DNA of 64,000 nucleotides from Micromonospora sp. H61 (GCF_018070325.1 NZ_JAGPXY010000020.1:1-64000), one strand, 5' to 3'. Positions 25,121 to 34,390 are shown, counted from the first letter of the stretch. Numbers and translations are program-made. The notes: generated by a model from the sequence alone, not told the origin.

Positions 25121-27436
25121 GTGGGGGGCAGGACGCTGGATGCTGCGACGGCGCGAACGTCCGACGACCTTGCCGGGTTGTTGCGGGCGTTGCGACGCAG
25201 GCACGCACGCCAACAGGGCGACAGCGAGCTGACCTATCGCGAGCTGGCCGCCCGCACCGGCTGGTCGCACACGGCGATCGCGGAGTACCTCACCGGGAAA
25301 ACGCTGCCACCGACCGACCGGCTCGACGCCCTGGTCCGGCTCCTCGGTGCCACGCCGGCCGAGCAGGGCGCGTTGGCCACCGCCCGGGACCGGATCGAGG
25401 AGAGCCGCCGTCGCGCGCCCCGCGCACCCGCCCGGATGGTGCCCCGGCAGTTGCCCGCCGACGTGGCCAGCCTCGCCGGTCGTGAGGACGAGTTGGCCCT
25501 TCTCGACAAGCTGGTCGCCGCGCCCACCGCCGTCGTGGTCGCCGCCATCTCGGGCACCGCCGGGGTGGGTAAGACCGCCCTGGCCGTGCACTGGGCGCAT
25601 CGCGTCGCCGACCGGTTCGACGACGGTCAGCTCTACGTGAACCTGCGCGGCTTCGACCCGCGCGGGCAGGCGCTGAGCGCGGCGAAGGCGCTGCACGGCT
25701 TCCTGGACGCGCTCGGAGTGCCGGCCGCCCGGGTGCCCGCCGACCTCGACGCCCAGGCCGCCCTGTACCGCAGCGCGCTGGCCGGCAAACGGGTCCTGAT
25801 CGTGCTCGACAACGCCCGGGACGCCGAACAGGTCCGTCCGTTGCTGCCCGGCACACCCACCACCGTGGTGCTGGTGACGAGCCGCAACCAGCTCACCTCT
25901 CTGGTCAGCCTCGACAGCGCGCACCCACTACCGCTCGGCCTGCTCAGCCGCGCCGCGGCCAGTCACCTGCTCACCAACCGGCTCGGCGCTGAACGGGTGG
26001 CCGCCGAGCCGGAGGCCGCCGAGGCGATCATCGCCGCCTGCGCCCGGCTACCGCTCGCGTTGAGCATCGCCGCCGCCAGAGCCCAGCAGTCCGGCTTCCC
26101 GCTGGCCGTCCTCGCGACCGAGCTGGGGACGGTCGGTCGGCGGTTCGGCGTACTGGACGCAGGTGACGCGGTCGGTGAGGTACGGGCGGTGTTCTCCTGG
26201 TCGTACACCGCGCTCACCCCGCCGGCGGCCGACCTGTTCCGGCTGCTGGGCCTGCACCCCGGCCCGGACACCACTGTGCCCGCGGCGGCGAGCCTGGCCG
26301 GTCTTCCGGCGGAAGGCACCCGCCGGTCGCTGACCGAGCTGACCCGAGCGAACCTGCTCGCCGAGTACCGGCCCGGCCGGTTCACGGCGCACGACCTGTT
26401 GCGGGCGTACGCCGCTGAACTCAGCGACGGCACCGATCCCGAGCCGGACCGTCGGGCCGCCACCACTCGGCTTCTCGACCACTACACCCACACCGCCCAC
26501 ACCGCCGACGCCCTGCTGCGCCCGTACGGCGACCCGGTCGACCACCTCGTGACGCCGCCCGCTGACGGCGTGCATCCTGAGCGACCCACCACCCACGCGG
26601 AGGCGATGGCCTGGTTGACCGCGGAACATCCGGTCCTGCTCGCCGCGCTCCGGCAGGCCGCCGGTGCCGGGTTCGACGCGCACACCTGGCGGTTGGGGCG
26701 GGCCCTCGACACGTTCCTTGACCGGCAGGGGCACTGGCACGACCGTGTCGAGACCTGCCGGGCGGCCCTGCTCGCCGCCGAGCGCCTCGGCGACCCGGTC
26801 GCACAGGCGGTCGCGCACCGCTTCCTGGCCGGCGCCCACACGGTGGTCAGCCAGTACGCCGACGCGCTGGGCCACCTCGAACAGGCCCTCGACCTGTACG
26901 TCCGCGCCGGGGACACCGAGGGCGAGGCGCGTACGCACCAGAACCTCGCCTCGTTGTGGGACCGGCAGGGCGAGCCCCGGAAGGCCCTTGAGCACTCGAA
27001 GCGGACCCTTGTGCTGGCCGAGGCCGCCGGCCACCGCAGGGCCCAGGCCGACGCGCTCAACGCGGTCGGCTGGTGCCTCGCCCAGCTCGGCGAGCACCTC
27101 GGGGCGTTGGCGTACTGCGAGCAGGCACTCGAACTCCTTCAGCAGCTCGACGACCGGGCCGGTGAGGCCGCCACCTGGGACAGCCTCGGCTTCGCACACC
27201 ATCACCTCGGCCAGTACGGCCGGGCCGTGGAGTGCTACGAGCGCACGCTCGAGCTGACGCGCGACCTCGGGGACCGCTGGGGCGAGGCGGACACCCTCAG
27301 CCGGCTCGGTGACACCCGCCACGCCCTTGGCGACCCCGTTTCCGGTCGGGCCGACTGGCAGCGGGCACTGGACATCTTCACCGCCCTCGACCATCCGGAC
27401 GCCGCCGCCGTCCGCGCCAAACTTCAGCTCACGTAA
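25121..27436 (+). CDS. STAND NTPase regulator (HTH - NB-ARC - TPR)
   Basis: About 771 residues. An Xre-type helix-turn-helix at ~35-80 (LTYRELAARTGWSHTAIAEY), an NB-ARC/AAA-like NTPase with Walker A SGTAGVGKTAL (~145-153) and Walker B VLIVLDNA, a winged region, and TPR repeats from ~520 to the end (tandem ALEQALELL-type helices). Such proteins are signal-gated switches controlling secondary metabolism or stress. GTG 25121 is used, with a TTG at 25115 as alternative; no ribosome site is seen and TATTTT lies four bases upstream, so the message may be leaderless. Confidence 0.85.
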   Translation: MGGRTLDAATARTSDDLAGLLRALRRRHARQQGDSELTYRELAARTGWSHTAIAEYLTGKTLPPTDRLDALVRLLGATPAEQGALATARDRIEESRRRAPRAPARMVPRQLPADVASLAGREDELALLDKLVAAPTAVVVAAISGTAGVGKTALAVHWAHRVADRFDDGQLYVNLRGFDPRGQALSAAKALHGFLDALGVPAARVPADLDAQAALYRSALAGKRVLIVLDNARDAEQVRPLLPGTPTTVVLVTSRNQLTSLVSLDSAHPLPLGLLSRAAASHLLTNRLGAERVAAEPEAAEAIIAACARLPLALSIAAARAQQSGFPLAVLATELGTVGRRFGVLDAGDAVGEVRAVFSWSYTALTPPAADLFRLLGLHPGPDTTVPAAASLAGLPAEGTRRSLTELTRANLLAEYRPGRFTAHDLLRAYAAELSDGTDPEPDRRAATTRLLDHYTHTAHTADALLRPYGDPVDHLVTPPADGVHPERPTTHAEAMAWLTAEHPVLLAALRQAAGAGFDAHTWRLGRALDTFLDRQGHWHDRVETCRAALLAAERLGDPVAQAVAHRFLAGAHTVVSQYADALGHLEQALDLYVRAGDTEGEARTHQNLASLWDRQGEPRKALEHSKRTLVLAEAAGHRRAQADALNAVGWCLAQLGEHLGALAYCEQALELLQQLDDRAGEAATWDSLGFAHHHLGQYGRAVECYERTLELTRDLGDRWGEADTLSRLGDTRHALGDPVSGRADWQRALDIFTALDHPDAAAVRAKLQLT

Positions 27437-27507
27437 TCGAGACCATCGCCCAGCGACCGGCCACCCGGGTCGTACTTTGGAACGATCTGGAGTCGCACCA
27501 CCGTTCG

Positions 27508-27513
27508 TACGAT
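27508..27513 (+). promoter_or_regulatory. Leaderless -10 of the histidine kinase gene
   Basis: TACGAT lies seven bases before ATG 27521. The ATG at 27512 is part of this -10, which argues that translation begins at 27521. Confidence 0.45.
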
Positions 27514-27520
27514 GAGTCCC

Positions 27521-28660
27521 ATGCATCCTCGCCTGCACGCGGTGTTGACCGAGCCGCGTGTCTCCCCCGCCCCGTCGCGGACGTGGCGCGACTGGGCGAT
27601 GGTCGCCGCCCTCGCGCCGGCGATCGTGGTGGAAGGAATCTTCCGACCCGATCTGCCCTGGCGGGTGGGCTGCGTCGTCGTCGCGCTCGCGCTGCTGCCC
27701 ACGCTCCTGTGGCGGCGTACGGCGCCGCTCGCGATGGTGGTGATCGCGTTCGGCTGCACCACGGTCGCCCCGTTCGTGCTACCCGGCGATCCCTGCCAGC
27801 TGTTCACGGCGAGCTTCCTGGTCCTCCTGGTCTACGCGCTGTTCCGCTGGGGCTCCGGCCGGGAAGCCGTGCTCGGTTCGTTCTTCGTGGTGACCAAGGT
27901 GACCGCCGCCGGCCTGGTCGGCTCGGCCGACGGCGGTGAGCTGGTCGCCGGCTTCGCGGTGATGTTCGCCGCCGCCACGCTGGGTGTCGCCATCCGCTTC
28001 CGCGCCGCCGCCCGGCTGCGCGAGCTGGATCGGGTGAAGCTGTTGGAGCGTGAACGGCTCGCCCGCGACCTGCACGACACGGTTGCCCACCACGTGTCGG
28101 CGATGGCGATCCGAGCCCAGGCCGGCATCGCCGCGTCGGCGACCCAGCCGGATGCCGCCGTCGAGGCGCTGCGCACCATCGAGGCCGAAGCGTCCCGTGC
28201 GCTTGCCGAGATGCGCGCGATGGTCCGCGTCCTGCGCCGCAACGAGCCCGCCGACCTGGCGCCCAACCCGCAGGTCGCCGACATCGGGCGGCTCGCCGGC
28301 CAGTTCCGCACCGGTCCGACCGTCGACGTGGAGCTGCGCGGCGACCTCGGCGAGCTTCCGCCAACTGTCGGCTCCGCGCTCTACCGCCTGGCCCAGGAGT
28401 CGGTCACCAATGCCCGTCGCCACGCGCGCCACGCCACCCGCATCGAGGTCAGCGTCGCTGCCGACGACACGTCCGTGCGCCTGCGGGTCAGCGACGATGG
28501 CGAGGCCGGCGCCGCTCGTCCGACCGGCTCGCCCGGTTTCGGCCTGGTGGGCATGATGGAGCGCGCCGACCTGCTCGGCGGCACCTGCGAGGCCGGCCCC
28601 GATCCCGACCGTGGATGGACCGTCACGGCCGTGCTTCCGCGCGAGGGGGTCGGCGCGTGA
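27521..28660 (+). CDS. Sensor histidine kinase (NarL/DesK type)
   Basis: 379 residues: about five membrane helices (residues ~20-160), then a HisKA_3 dimerisation domain with RERLARDLHDTVAHHVSAM (phospho-His185) and a HATPase_c domain (ESVTNARRHA N-box, VSDDGEAG, GFGLVGMMERADLLGG G-box). No extracytoplasmic sensor domain of note, so it likely senses the membrane. The stop overlaps the response regulator start (GTGA). Confidence 0.9.
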   Translation: MHPRLHAVLTEPRVSPAPSRTWRDWAMVAALAPAIVVEGIFRPDLPWRVGCVVVALALLPTLLWRRTAPLAMVVIAFGCTTVAPFVLPGDPCQLFTASFLVLLVYALFRWGSGREAVLGSFFVVTKVTAAGLVGSADGGELVAGFAVMFAAATLGVAIRFRAAARLRELDRVKLLERERLARDLHDTVAHHVSAMAIRAQAGIAASATQPDAAVEALRTIEAEASRALAEMRAMVRVLRRNEPADLAPNPQVADIGRLAGQFRTGPTVDVELRGDLGELPPTVGSALYRLAQESVTNARRHARHATRIEVSVAADDTSVRLRVSDDGEAGAARPTGSPGFGLVGMMERADLLGGTCEAGPDPDRGWTVTAVLPREGVGA

Positions 28661-29319
28661 CGGTTCGCGTCCTCGTGGCGGACGACCAGGAGATCGTCCG
28701 TACCGGCCTCACCATCATCCTGAACACGCAGCCCGGCATCGAGGTCGTCGGTGGGGCGGGCGACGGCCGCCAGGCGGTCGAACTCGCCCGTCGGCTCCGC
28801 CCCGACGTGTGCCTGTTCGACATCCGGATGCCGGGCATGGACGGCATCGAGGCCACCCGGGCGCTCGCCGGGCCAACGGTCCCTGATCCGCTAGCGGTGG
28901 TCGTCATCACGACCTTCGACCTCGACGAGTACGTGTACGCGGCGCTGCGGGCGGGCGCCCGCGGCTTCCTGCTCAAGGAGGCCGGCCCCGACCTGCTCAG
29001 CCAGGCCGTGCACGCCGCCGCCAACGGGGACGCGCTGATCGCGCCGAGCGTCACCACGCGGCTGCTGAAGGCGTTCGCCGACGCCGATCCGGCCGCACCG
29101 CGCAGGCAGCCCATCGAGGCGCTCACCGACCGGGAGGAGCAGGTCCTGGTCGCCGTTGCGCGGGGACGCACCAACCAGGAGATCGCCGACGAGCTCTACA
29201 TCACGTTGAGCACGGTCAAGTCGCACGTCACCAGCCTGATGACCAAGCTGGGGGTGCGTAACCGGGTCGAGTTGGCGATGTGGGCGTACGAGACCAACCG
29301 CCGCCGACGGCAGTGGTGA
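28657..29319 (+). CDS. Response regulator (NarL/LuxR family)
   Basis: 220 residues: receiver domain (Asp10/Asp11, phospho-Asp55 in VCLFDIRMPGMDG, Lys in FLLKEAGP) and a C-terminal LuxR helix-turn-helix (LTDREEQVLVAVARGRTNQE, LSTVKSHVTSLMTKLG). The GTG start overlaps the kinase stop by four bases, with GAGGGGG upstream. Cognate partner of the kinase before it. Targets are not evident from the window. Confidence 0.92.
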   Translation: MTVRVLVADDQEIVRTGLTIILNTQPGIEVVGGAGDGRQAVELARRLRPDVCLFDIRMPGMDGIEATRALAGPTVPDPLAVVVITTFDLDEYVYAALRAGARGFLLKEAGPDLLSQAVHAAANGDALIAPSVTTRLLKAFADADPAAPRRQPIEALTDREEQVLVAVARGRTNQEIADELYITLSTVKSHVTSLMTKLGVRNRVELAMWAYETNRRRRQW

Positions 29320-29417
29320 CCGGCGGAAGTACGACGACGGCGTCCGACCATGGGCCGACCCGACTGCGGCCCATGTGCCGATGAGCGAGGGCGGGTGCGG
29401 CGTACACCATCGATGGC

Positions 29418-30083
29418 ATGACGATGCGCGAGTGGCGGCTACCGGCCGCGTTGATCCTGCTGGGCCTGATACCGATGCTCGCCGGCGCCGGACGCCTCAC
29501 CGAGCTGGGCAGCGGACCGGAGGTCACCCCGGCCAACGCGCGCTTCGTCGCCGATCCGCTGCCGGTGGTGCTGCACATCGTCGGCGCGGCGGTCTACACG
29601 ATCCTCGGCGCGTTCCAGTTCGTGCCCCGTCTGCGCCGCCACTCCTGGCACCGCCGTACCGGCCGCGTGCTCGTCCCCTGCGGGCTGACGGTCGCCTTCA
29701 CCGGCCTGTGGATGGCCGTCGCGTACGACCTGCCGGCCCATGACAACGACGTGCTCGCCGGCATGCGACTCGTCTTCGGCTCGGCCATGGCCGGCGCGAT
29801 CCTGCTCGGCCTCGCCGCCGTGTTACGCCGGGACATCGCCCAGCACCGCAGGTGGATGGCGCGCGGTTACGCGATCGGCCTCGGCGCCGGTACCCAGGCG
29901 TTCACCCACGCGCCGTATTTCATCGCGACCGGTGAACAGCCCGACGGTAACGTCCGGGCCGGCCTGGTGGTCGCCGGCTGGTTGATCAACCTTGCGGTGG
30001 CCGAGTGGTACCTGCGGCGTCCGACTCGGGCCGTCGCCGCGGTGGCCCTGCGCCGAGCTGAGCCCGCGCCGCAGAGAGGCTGA
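29418..30083 (+). CDS. DUF2306 membrane protein
   Basis: 221 residues with about six membrane segments. The pattern RLRRHSWHRRTGRVLV and AQHRRWMARGYAIGLGAGTQAF matches DUF2306 (predicted membrane protein, haem-b-like His pairs). Function unknown. No ribosome site precedes ATG 29418; a second ATG lies two codons on. A strong bidirectional hairpin follows it. Confidence 0.75.
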   Translation: MTMREWRLPAALILLGLIPMLAGAGRLTELGSGPEVTPANARFVADPLPVVLHIVGAAVYTILGAFQFVPRLRRHSWHRRTGRVLVPCGLTVAFTGLWMAVAYDLPAHDNDVLAGMRLVFGSAMAGAILLGLAAVLRRDIAQHRRWMARGYAIGLGAGTQAFTHAPYFIATGEQPDGNVRAGLVVAGWLINLAVAEWYLRRPTRAVAAVALRRAEPAPQRG

Positions 30084-30113
30084 GGGGCTGTTGTCTCCCC
30101 TCTCGCACCTGAC

Positions 30114-30150
30114 GGTGTGGCTGCCGCGCCGGCGGTACGGCAGCCACACC
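30114..30150. terminator. Bidirectional hairpin between convergent genes
   Basis: Perfect 13-base-pair stem (30114-30126 with 30138-30150) between stops at 30083 and 30157. Confidence 0.8.
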
Positions 30151-30156
30151 CCGGCG

Positions 30157-30489
30157 TCACCTGTTCTGCTTCTCCTGGCACGGCACACAGAAGCGAGCGT
30201 GCGGGAGAATTTCGAGCCGCTCGGTCGGGATGCTCTGGCCGCATCTCTGGCAGGCACCGTAGGTGCCGTCGCTGATCCGGTTCAACGCACCGGTGATCTG
30301 CTCGATGTTCTGACGGGTCGCCAGCAGCAGCGCGGCCTGGTTGTGGGCCTCGCCGGGGTCGCCGGTGTCCGCGTTGAGCTCGGTCAGTTCCCGCAGCCGA
30401 GCCGTCTGGGTGGCGAAGTCGTCCGCCAGGGACACTCGCAGGTCAGCCAGCCAACTCTGGTCGAGAGTACGACGATGATCGACGCTCAT
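30157..30489 (-). CDS. TraR/DksA-type zinc-finger protein
   Basis: 110 residues: a coiled-coil-forming helical part (about 10-70, DFATQTARLRELTEL and RQNIEQITGALNRISDG) and a C4 zinc finger (CQRCGQSIPTERLEILPHARFCVPC). DksA-like proteins act in the secondary channel of RNA polymerase during stringent or stress response; in actinobacteria short forms like this are of unsettled function. ATG 30489 is preceded by GAAAGG. A full intrinsic terminator lies only 28 bases upstream, in the leader. Confidence 0.85.
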   Translation of the reverse strand: MSVDHRRTLDQSWLADLRVSLADDFATQTARLRELTELNADTGDPGEAHNQAALLLATRQNIEQITGALNRISDGTYGACQRCGQSIPTERLEILPHARFCVPCQEKQNR

Positions 30490-30517
30490 GATCTGCCTTT
30501 CAAGGGGAATGGGTGGG

Positions 30518-30554
30518 AAAAACAAAAAGGGCCGAAGCTTGGATAGCTTCGCCC
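30518..30554 (-). terminator. Intrinsic terminator in the leader of the DksA-type gene
   Basis: Read on the minus strand: stem GGGCGAAGCT / AGCTTCGGCCC (one bulge), five-base loop, then TTTTTGTTTTT. This is a textbook Rho-independent terminator, rare in such GC-rich DNA, located just before the ribosome site of the gene at 30489. It suggests transcription attenuation or a separate short RNA. Confidence 0.75.
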
Positions 30555-30710
30555 TGGCGGTCGTTCTGGGTATGCAACGACTCCGCAGGTGGGCCTCGGC
30601 CGGTTCGCATCGGGCTCGACGTTGTGCACGTGGGCGCGGTGTGCGGCGGGCGGACAACCGGCACCCGCATGTCGGCCTTGGGGCGTGTCGTCGTCGGCAC
30701 GCGCACAGCA

Positions 30711-30746
30711 CCGCTCACCGCCACCTCGGTGGCGGCGGGCGAGCGG
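30711..30746 (-). ncRNA. Candidate structured leader hairpin
   Basis: CCGCTC pairs with GAGCGG outside an inner perfect stem CCGCCACC / GGTGGCGG. It lies about 160 bases upstream of the terminator at 30518 on the same transcript. The 480 bases between 30489 and 30970 otherwise hold only the two divergent promoters; a minus-strand open frame from 30763 through this region could be a leader peptide but is not clearly protein-like. Confidence 0.35.
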
Positions 30747-30969
30747 AACGTCACCGGCGGCATGCCCCCACCATAGAGCGGGGTTGCCCTAATGCCAACG
30801 TTCGCGGTGGAGCCTCGTTCGGGCCACGAACTGCCGCTTTTCGCCGCAATAGCGCCGTTGCCCGAACCCGGTTCGCGCCTTTCGATATCGCAGCGAGGTC
30901 ATCTTCTCGAGTCCTAGACTGCGGTGCGTGGCGGGGTCTTTACCCTGCCAACCGGGGGGAGAGAATGGC

Positions 30970-33114
30970 ATGCAATCTCAGTCGACACCGTCCGGGTCCC
31001 CGTCGACAACGCAACAATCCGACAAGGCTCACGGTGGAGCCAACCGGGACATGCCTCCGGAGTTGGGATCGGACGCTGTCGGCATATTCGAAGGCCGCAC
31101 CTTCATGTTGTCCGATCCGGCCGGGAACGTGCCGAGCGACTCCATCGCTGGCCTGGTACACGACGACACCCGCTACCTCAGCCGCTGGGAGCTGACCCTC
31201 GACGGGAATGCTCCACTCGTCCTCAGCGCAAACCCTGTCGATCCCTACTCAGCGGCCTTCTTTCTGGCGAACCCTGAGATCGAGGGCCTGGCGGCGAACC
31301 GGGTCGGCGTGCGACGGGAGCGTTTCGTCGGCGACGGCATGCACGAGCGGATCACTGTGCAATATTTCGGTGCCGAGCCGGTCTCCGTGCGTCTGCGGTT
31401 GGATGTCGGCGCGGACTTCGCTGATTTGTTCGAGATAAAGGGAACGGGACGGAGCAGGCTGGCCGACATCCGGCGGACCCACCGGTCGGACGGCTCAGCG
31501 CTGTCTTTCTCCTACCAGAATTCGCACTGGTCGGCCGTCACCACCATCGAGGCCGAGCCGCGTGCCGATCGGGTCGAGGGCGACGCACTGGTCTGGGACG
31601 TGCACCTGGGGCGAGGTCAGACCTGGGGTTGTGAGCTGCGGGTGCTGCTGAACTGTCGGGGCAGGGACTACCAGCCCGTCAGCCGCACCTTCGGCGAAGA
31701 GCAGGACCCCGGCGCCGACGACGCAGCCTGGCGGTGGAGGGCGAACAAGCCGCACCTGAGCGCCGAATCAGACCTGTTGCGCGACGTGTACCACAAGTCG
31801 GCCAGCGATCTGGTGTCGATGCGGATCGCCAAGGAGATTCGGGGTGAGCAGGTCGTTCTGCTGGCCGCCGGCATGCCCTGGTTCCTGGCGGTCTTCGGAC
31901 GAGACACTTTGATCACCGCCTACCAGAGCGTCAGCTGCGGACCCGACGTCGCGCGGGGCGCGCTGGTCACTCTCGCCGCGCACCAGGGCGGCGCCATCGA
32001 CGACTTCAGCGACGAGGAACCGGGAAAGATCCTTCACGAGTTCCGCTCCGGCGAGCTGACGCAGCTCGGCATCATGCCGTACGGCCCATGCTTCGGTGCG
32101 GCCGACACCACCCAACTGTGGCTCATCCTGCTCTCCGAGTACTGGCGGTGGACGGGCGACGACGCACTGGTCCAGCGGTTGCGGCCGAACGCCGACGCGG
32201 CTCTGCGGTGGATCGACACCTTCGGGGACCGCGACGGCGACGGCTACGTCGAGTACGCCACCCGCTCCCCCGAAGGTATGCGCAACCACTGCTGGCGCGA
32301 CTCACCGGACGGGGTCCAGTTCGCCGACAGCAGCCTTCCCTCCCTGCCGGTCGCGACCTGTGAGATCCAGGGCTACACCTATGACGCGAAGCTTCGCGCG
32401 GCGCAACTCGCCGACGGCCCGTGGGCCGACCGCGCATTGGCGCGACGGTTGCGTACCGAGGCCGCCGAGCTGCGCGAACGCTTCAACCGCGACTACTGGC
32501 TGCCCGCGCGCGGCGGCTACTACGCGATCGGCCTCGACGCCGACAAGCGCCCCATCGACTCGATGACCTCCAACATGGGTCACCTGCTGTGGAGCGGCAT
32601 CGTCCCGCCGGACCGTGCCGCCACGGTGGCCCGGCAGTTGATGTCCGACCAGATGTTCTCCGGCTGGGGTGTCCGGACCCTTTCCACCGAGGACGTGGGT
32701 TACAACCCCATCGGCTACCACCTCGGGACCGTGTGGCCACACGACAACTCGATCATCGCCGCCGGGCTCGCTCGGTATGGCCACCGCGACGCCGCGAACC
32801 GCATCGCTGTGGCGATGCTGGAGGCCGCCGCCCACTTCGAGCACCGCCTGCCCGAGGCGATCTCCGGGTACGACCGCTCGCTCGGCCGACGACCCGTGCC
32901 GTACCCCACCGCCTGCAATCCCCAGGCCTGGGCCAGCGGCGCACCCCTGCTGTTCCTGCGGACGATGCTCGGGCTCGACGTGAACGACGGGATCCTCGCC
33001 ACCGATCCGCACGTTCCCGAGGCGCTGGGGAACATCCGGCTGACCGGGGTCGCCGTCCACGGTGGGCGACAGACGGTCGAGGCGTCCCCGTCGCCACCCG
33101 GTTCCTCGGCCTGA
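30970..33114 (+). CDS. Glycogen debranching-type enzyme (amylo-alpha-1,6-glucosidase family)
   Basis: 714 residues. N-terminal GDE_N_bis domain (about 40-260; SDPAGNVPSDSIAGLVHDDTR and YLSRWEL) and a C-terminal six-hairpin (alpha/alpha)6 domain (about 290-690; AGMPWFLAVFGRDTLIT, STEDVGYNPIGYHLGTVWPHDNSII, YPTACNPQAWASGA). Family members hydrolyse alpha-1,6 or other glucosidic bonds; many are near trehalose or mannosylglycerate genes. Cytoplasmic. GGGGGAGAG lies upstream of ATG 30970, preferred over GTG 30928. Confidence 0.85.
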   Translation: MQSQSTPSGSPSTTQQSDKAHGGANRDMPPELGSDAVGIFEGRTFMLSDPAGNVPSDSIAGLVHDDTRYLSRWELTLDGNAPLVLSANPVDPYSAAFFLANPEIEGLAANRVGVRRERFVGDGMHERITVQYFGAEPVSVRLRLDVGADFADLFEIKGTGRSRLADIRRTHRSDGSALSFSYQNSHWSAVTTIEAEPRADRVEGDALVWDVHLGRGQTWGCELRVLLNCRGRDYQPVSRTFGEEQDPGADDAAWRWRANKPHLSAESDLLRDVYHKSASDLVSMRIAKEIRGEQVVLLAAGMPWFLAVFGRDTLITAYQSVSCGPDVARGALVTLAAHQGGAIDDFSDEEPGKILHEFRSGELTQLGIMPYGPCFGAADTTQLWLILLSEYWRWTGDDALVQRLRPNADAALRWIDTFGDRDGDGYVEYATRSPEGMRNHCWRDSPDGVQFADSSLPSLPVATCEIQGYTYDAKLRAAQLADGPWADRALARRLRTEAAELRERFNRDYWLPARGGYYAIGLDADKRPIDSMTSNMGHLLWSGIVPPDRAATVARQLMSDQMFSGWGVRTLSTEDVGYNPIGYHLGTVWPHDNSIIAAGLARYGHRDAANRIAVAMLEAAAHFEHRLPEAISGYDRSLGRRPVPYPTACNPQAWASGAPLLFLRTMLGLDVNDGILATDPHVPEALGNIRLTGVAVHGGRQTVEASPSPPGSSA

Positions 33115-33135
33115 ACCGCGGCGCTCAAGCTTGAA

Positions 33136-33870
33136 TCAGCCCGGGGTGAGGAGACAGAACTCGTTGCCCTCCGGGTCGGCGAGCACCCGCCACGGAACGT
33201 CTTGCCCCAGGTCGATGGGGCTCGCGCCGAGACTCCGCAGCCTGGCCGCCTCGACCTCCGGGTCGTCACCGGGGTACGGACGGACGTCGAGGTGGACGCG
33301 GTTCCACCCGCTCTTCACGTCAGGGGTACGGACGAACTCCAGGTAGGGCCCGACGCCCTTGGCGGAGCGCAATCTCGCACCCTGATCGGTGACCTCGTGC
33401 AGGGTCCAATCCGTGGCCTCGCTCCAGAATCGGGCCATGGCTCGCGGATCAGCGCAGTCGACCACTACGGCGGCGATCGGTCCGGTGTCCCGGTAGAGCG
33501 CCCTGGGCTCCAGGACGCAGAACTCGTTGCCCTCCGGGTCGGTCATGACCGTCCACGGCACGTCACCCTGGCCCACGTCGGCAACGGTTGCGCCGAGATC
33601 CATCAGGCGTGCGACCACCTGCGCCTGGTGGGCCGTCGAGGTGGTGGCGAGGTCCACGTGCACGCGGTTCTTCACCGATTTGGGCTCCGAGGAGACGACG
33701 AGGTCGACGCAGACAGCGACGGGGTCAGGGTAGACGAAGCCCTCGGGTTCGAGGTTGGTCACGCCGGGTCCCTCACTGGAGACTCCCCAACCCAGCGCCT
33801 GCGCCCAGAAACCGCCCAGCGCGGAGTCGTCGCGAGCCTTCATGTTGATCTGAACAAGCCGTGTCGCCAT
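33136..33870 (-). CDS. Tandem VOC (Glyoxalase_6) protein
   Basis: 244 residues containing two homologous halves. Each ends in the same signature, VPWTVMTDPEGNEFCVLEP and VPWRVLADPEGNEFCLLTP, showing internal duplication. Proteins of this kind are common in actinomycetes and their activity is unknown. The ATG is at 33870. It converges with the debranching enzyme, 21 bases between stops. Confidence 0.85.
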   Translation of the reverse strand: MATRLVQINMKARDDSALGGFWAQALGWGVSSEGPGVTNLEPEGFVYPDPVAVCVDLVVSSEPKSVKNRVHVDLATTSTAHQAQVVARLMDLGATVADVGQGDVPWTVMTDPEGNEFCVLEPRALYRDTGPIAAVVVDCADPRAMARFWSEATDWTLHEVTDQGARLRSAKGVGPYLEFVRTPDVKSGWNRVHLDVRPYPGDDPEVEAARLRSLGASPIDLGQDVPWRVLADPEGNEFCLLTPG

Positions 33871-33983
33871 GCCGTGATGCTAGGACCTATCGAGTCGACG
33901 GTGGCACCCGACCTGACGTGACGGGACGGGCTCACACCGACCGCCGGCACAGCCACGCGAGCACCACTGGAGCCTGTGGCCAG

Positions 33984-34340
33984 CTATCCGTGCTGGTCCG
34001 CAGGCTGCTCCCTCGTCAGGTGCAGCAGCCATCCCTCGCCGGTGCGAATGAGCGCGTATCGCCGGCGACCGGTGCGGCCGTGCAACGTGAACAGCATCCG
34101 GCGGTCGGTGCGATCATGCTCCTCCCAGGTGCCGATGTCGGCGATCGACTTGTCGACGTCCTCGTAGGTGAGGTGATCGAGATCGTGGTCGGGCACGGCG
34201 ATCGCGAGCCGGTTGTCGCTGGAGCTGTCCGGCAGACCGCGAGGCACCGCCCATGAGCGCAGCACACCGTCTTCTTCGAGCCGCAGGTCGAAGTGCGGTC
34301 GTGGTTTGCGGTGGTGATGCAGGACAAAGGCGGGTGCCAC
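33984..34340 (-). CDS. Stand-alone LigD 3'-phosphoesterase domain
   Basis: 118 residues equal to the PE domain of bacterial LigD: FVLHHHRKPRPHFDLRLEEDG with the catalytic His/Asp, LRSWAVPRGLP, LTYEDVDKSIADIGTWE and RRYALIRTGEGWLLHL. In LigD this domain trims 3' phosphate and ribonucleotides at DNA ends for NHEJ. Here it is a separate protein, without polymerase or ligase nearby. GTG start at 34340, with GGGGGA immediately before it. Confidence 0.85.
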   Translation of the reverse strand: MAPAFVLHHHRKPRPHFDLRLEEDGVLRSWAVPRGLPDSSSDNRLAIAVPDHDLDHLTYEDVDKSIADIGTWEEHDRTDRRMLFTLHGRTGRRRYALIRTGEGWLLHLTREQPADQHG

Positions 34341-34390
34341 TCCCCCATTGTCGGCGCCGGCCGGCCCTTCCGCCCGTCAACGCGACCAGC

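Noticed and set aside
26048-27538. Long minus-strand open frame opposite the STAND regulator
   Set aside because: No motif; the plus-strand frame has HTH, Walker and TPR elements.
30500-30763. Minus-strand frame as a real protein gene before the DksA-type gene
   Set aside because: Composition is not convincingly protein-like and it crosses a terminator; kept only as a possible leader peptide.
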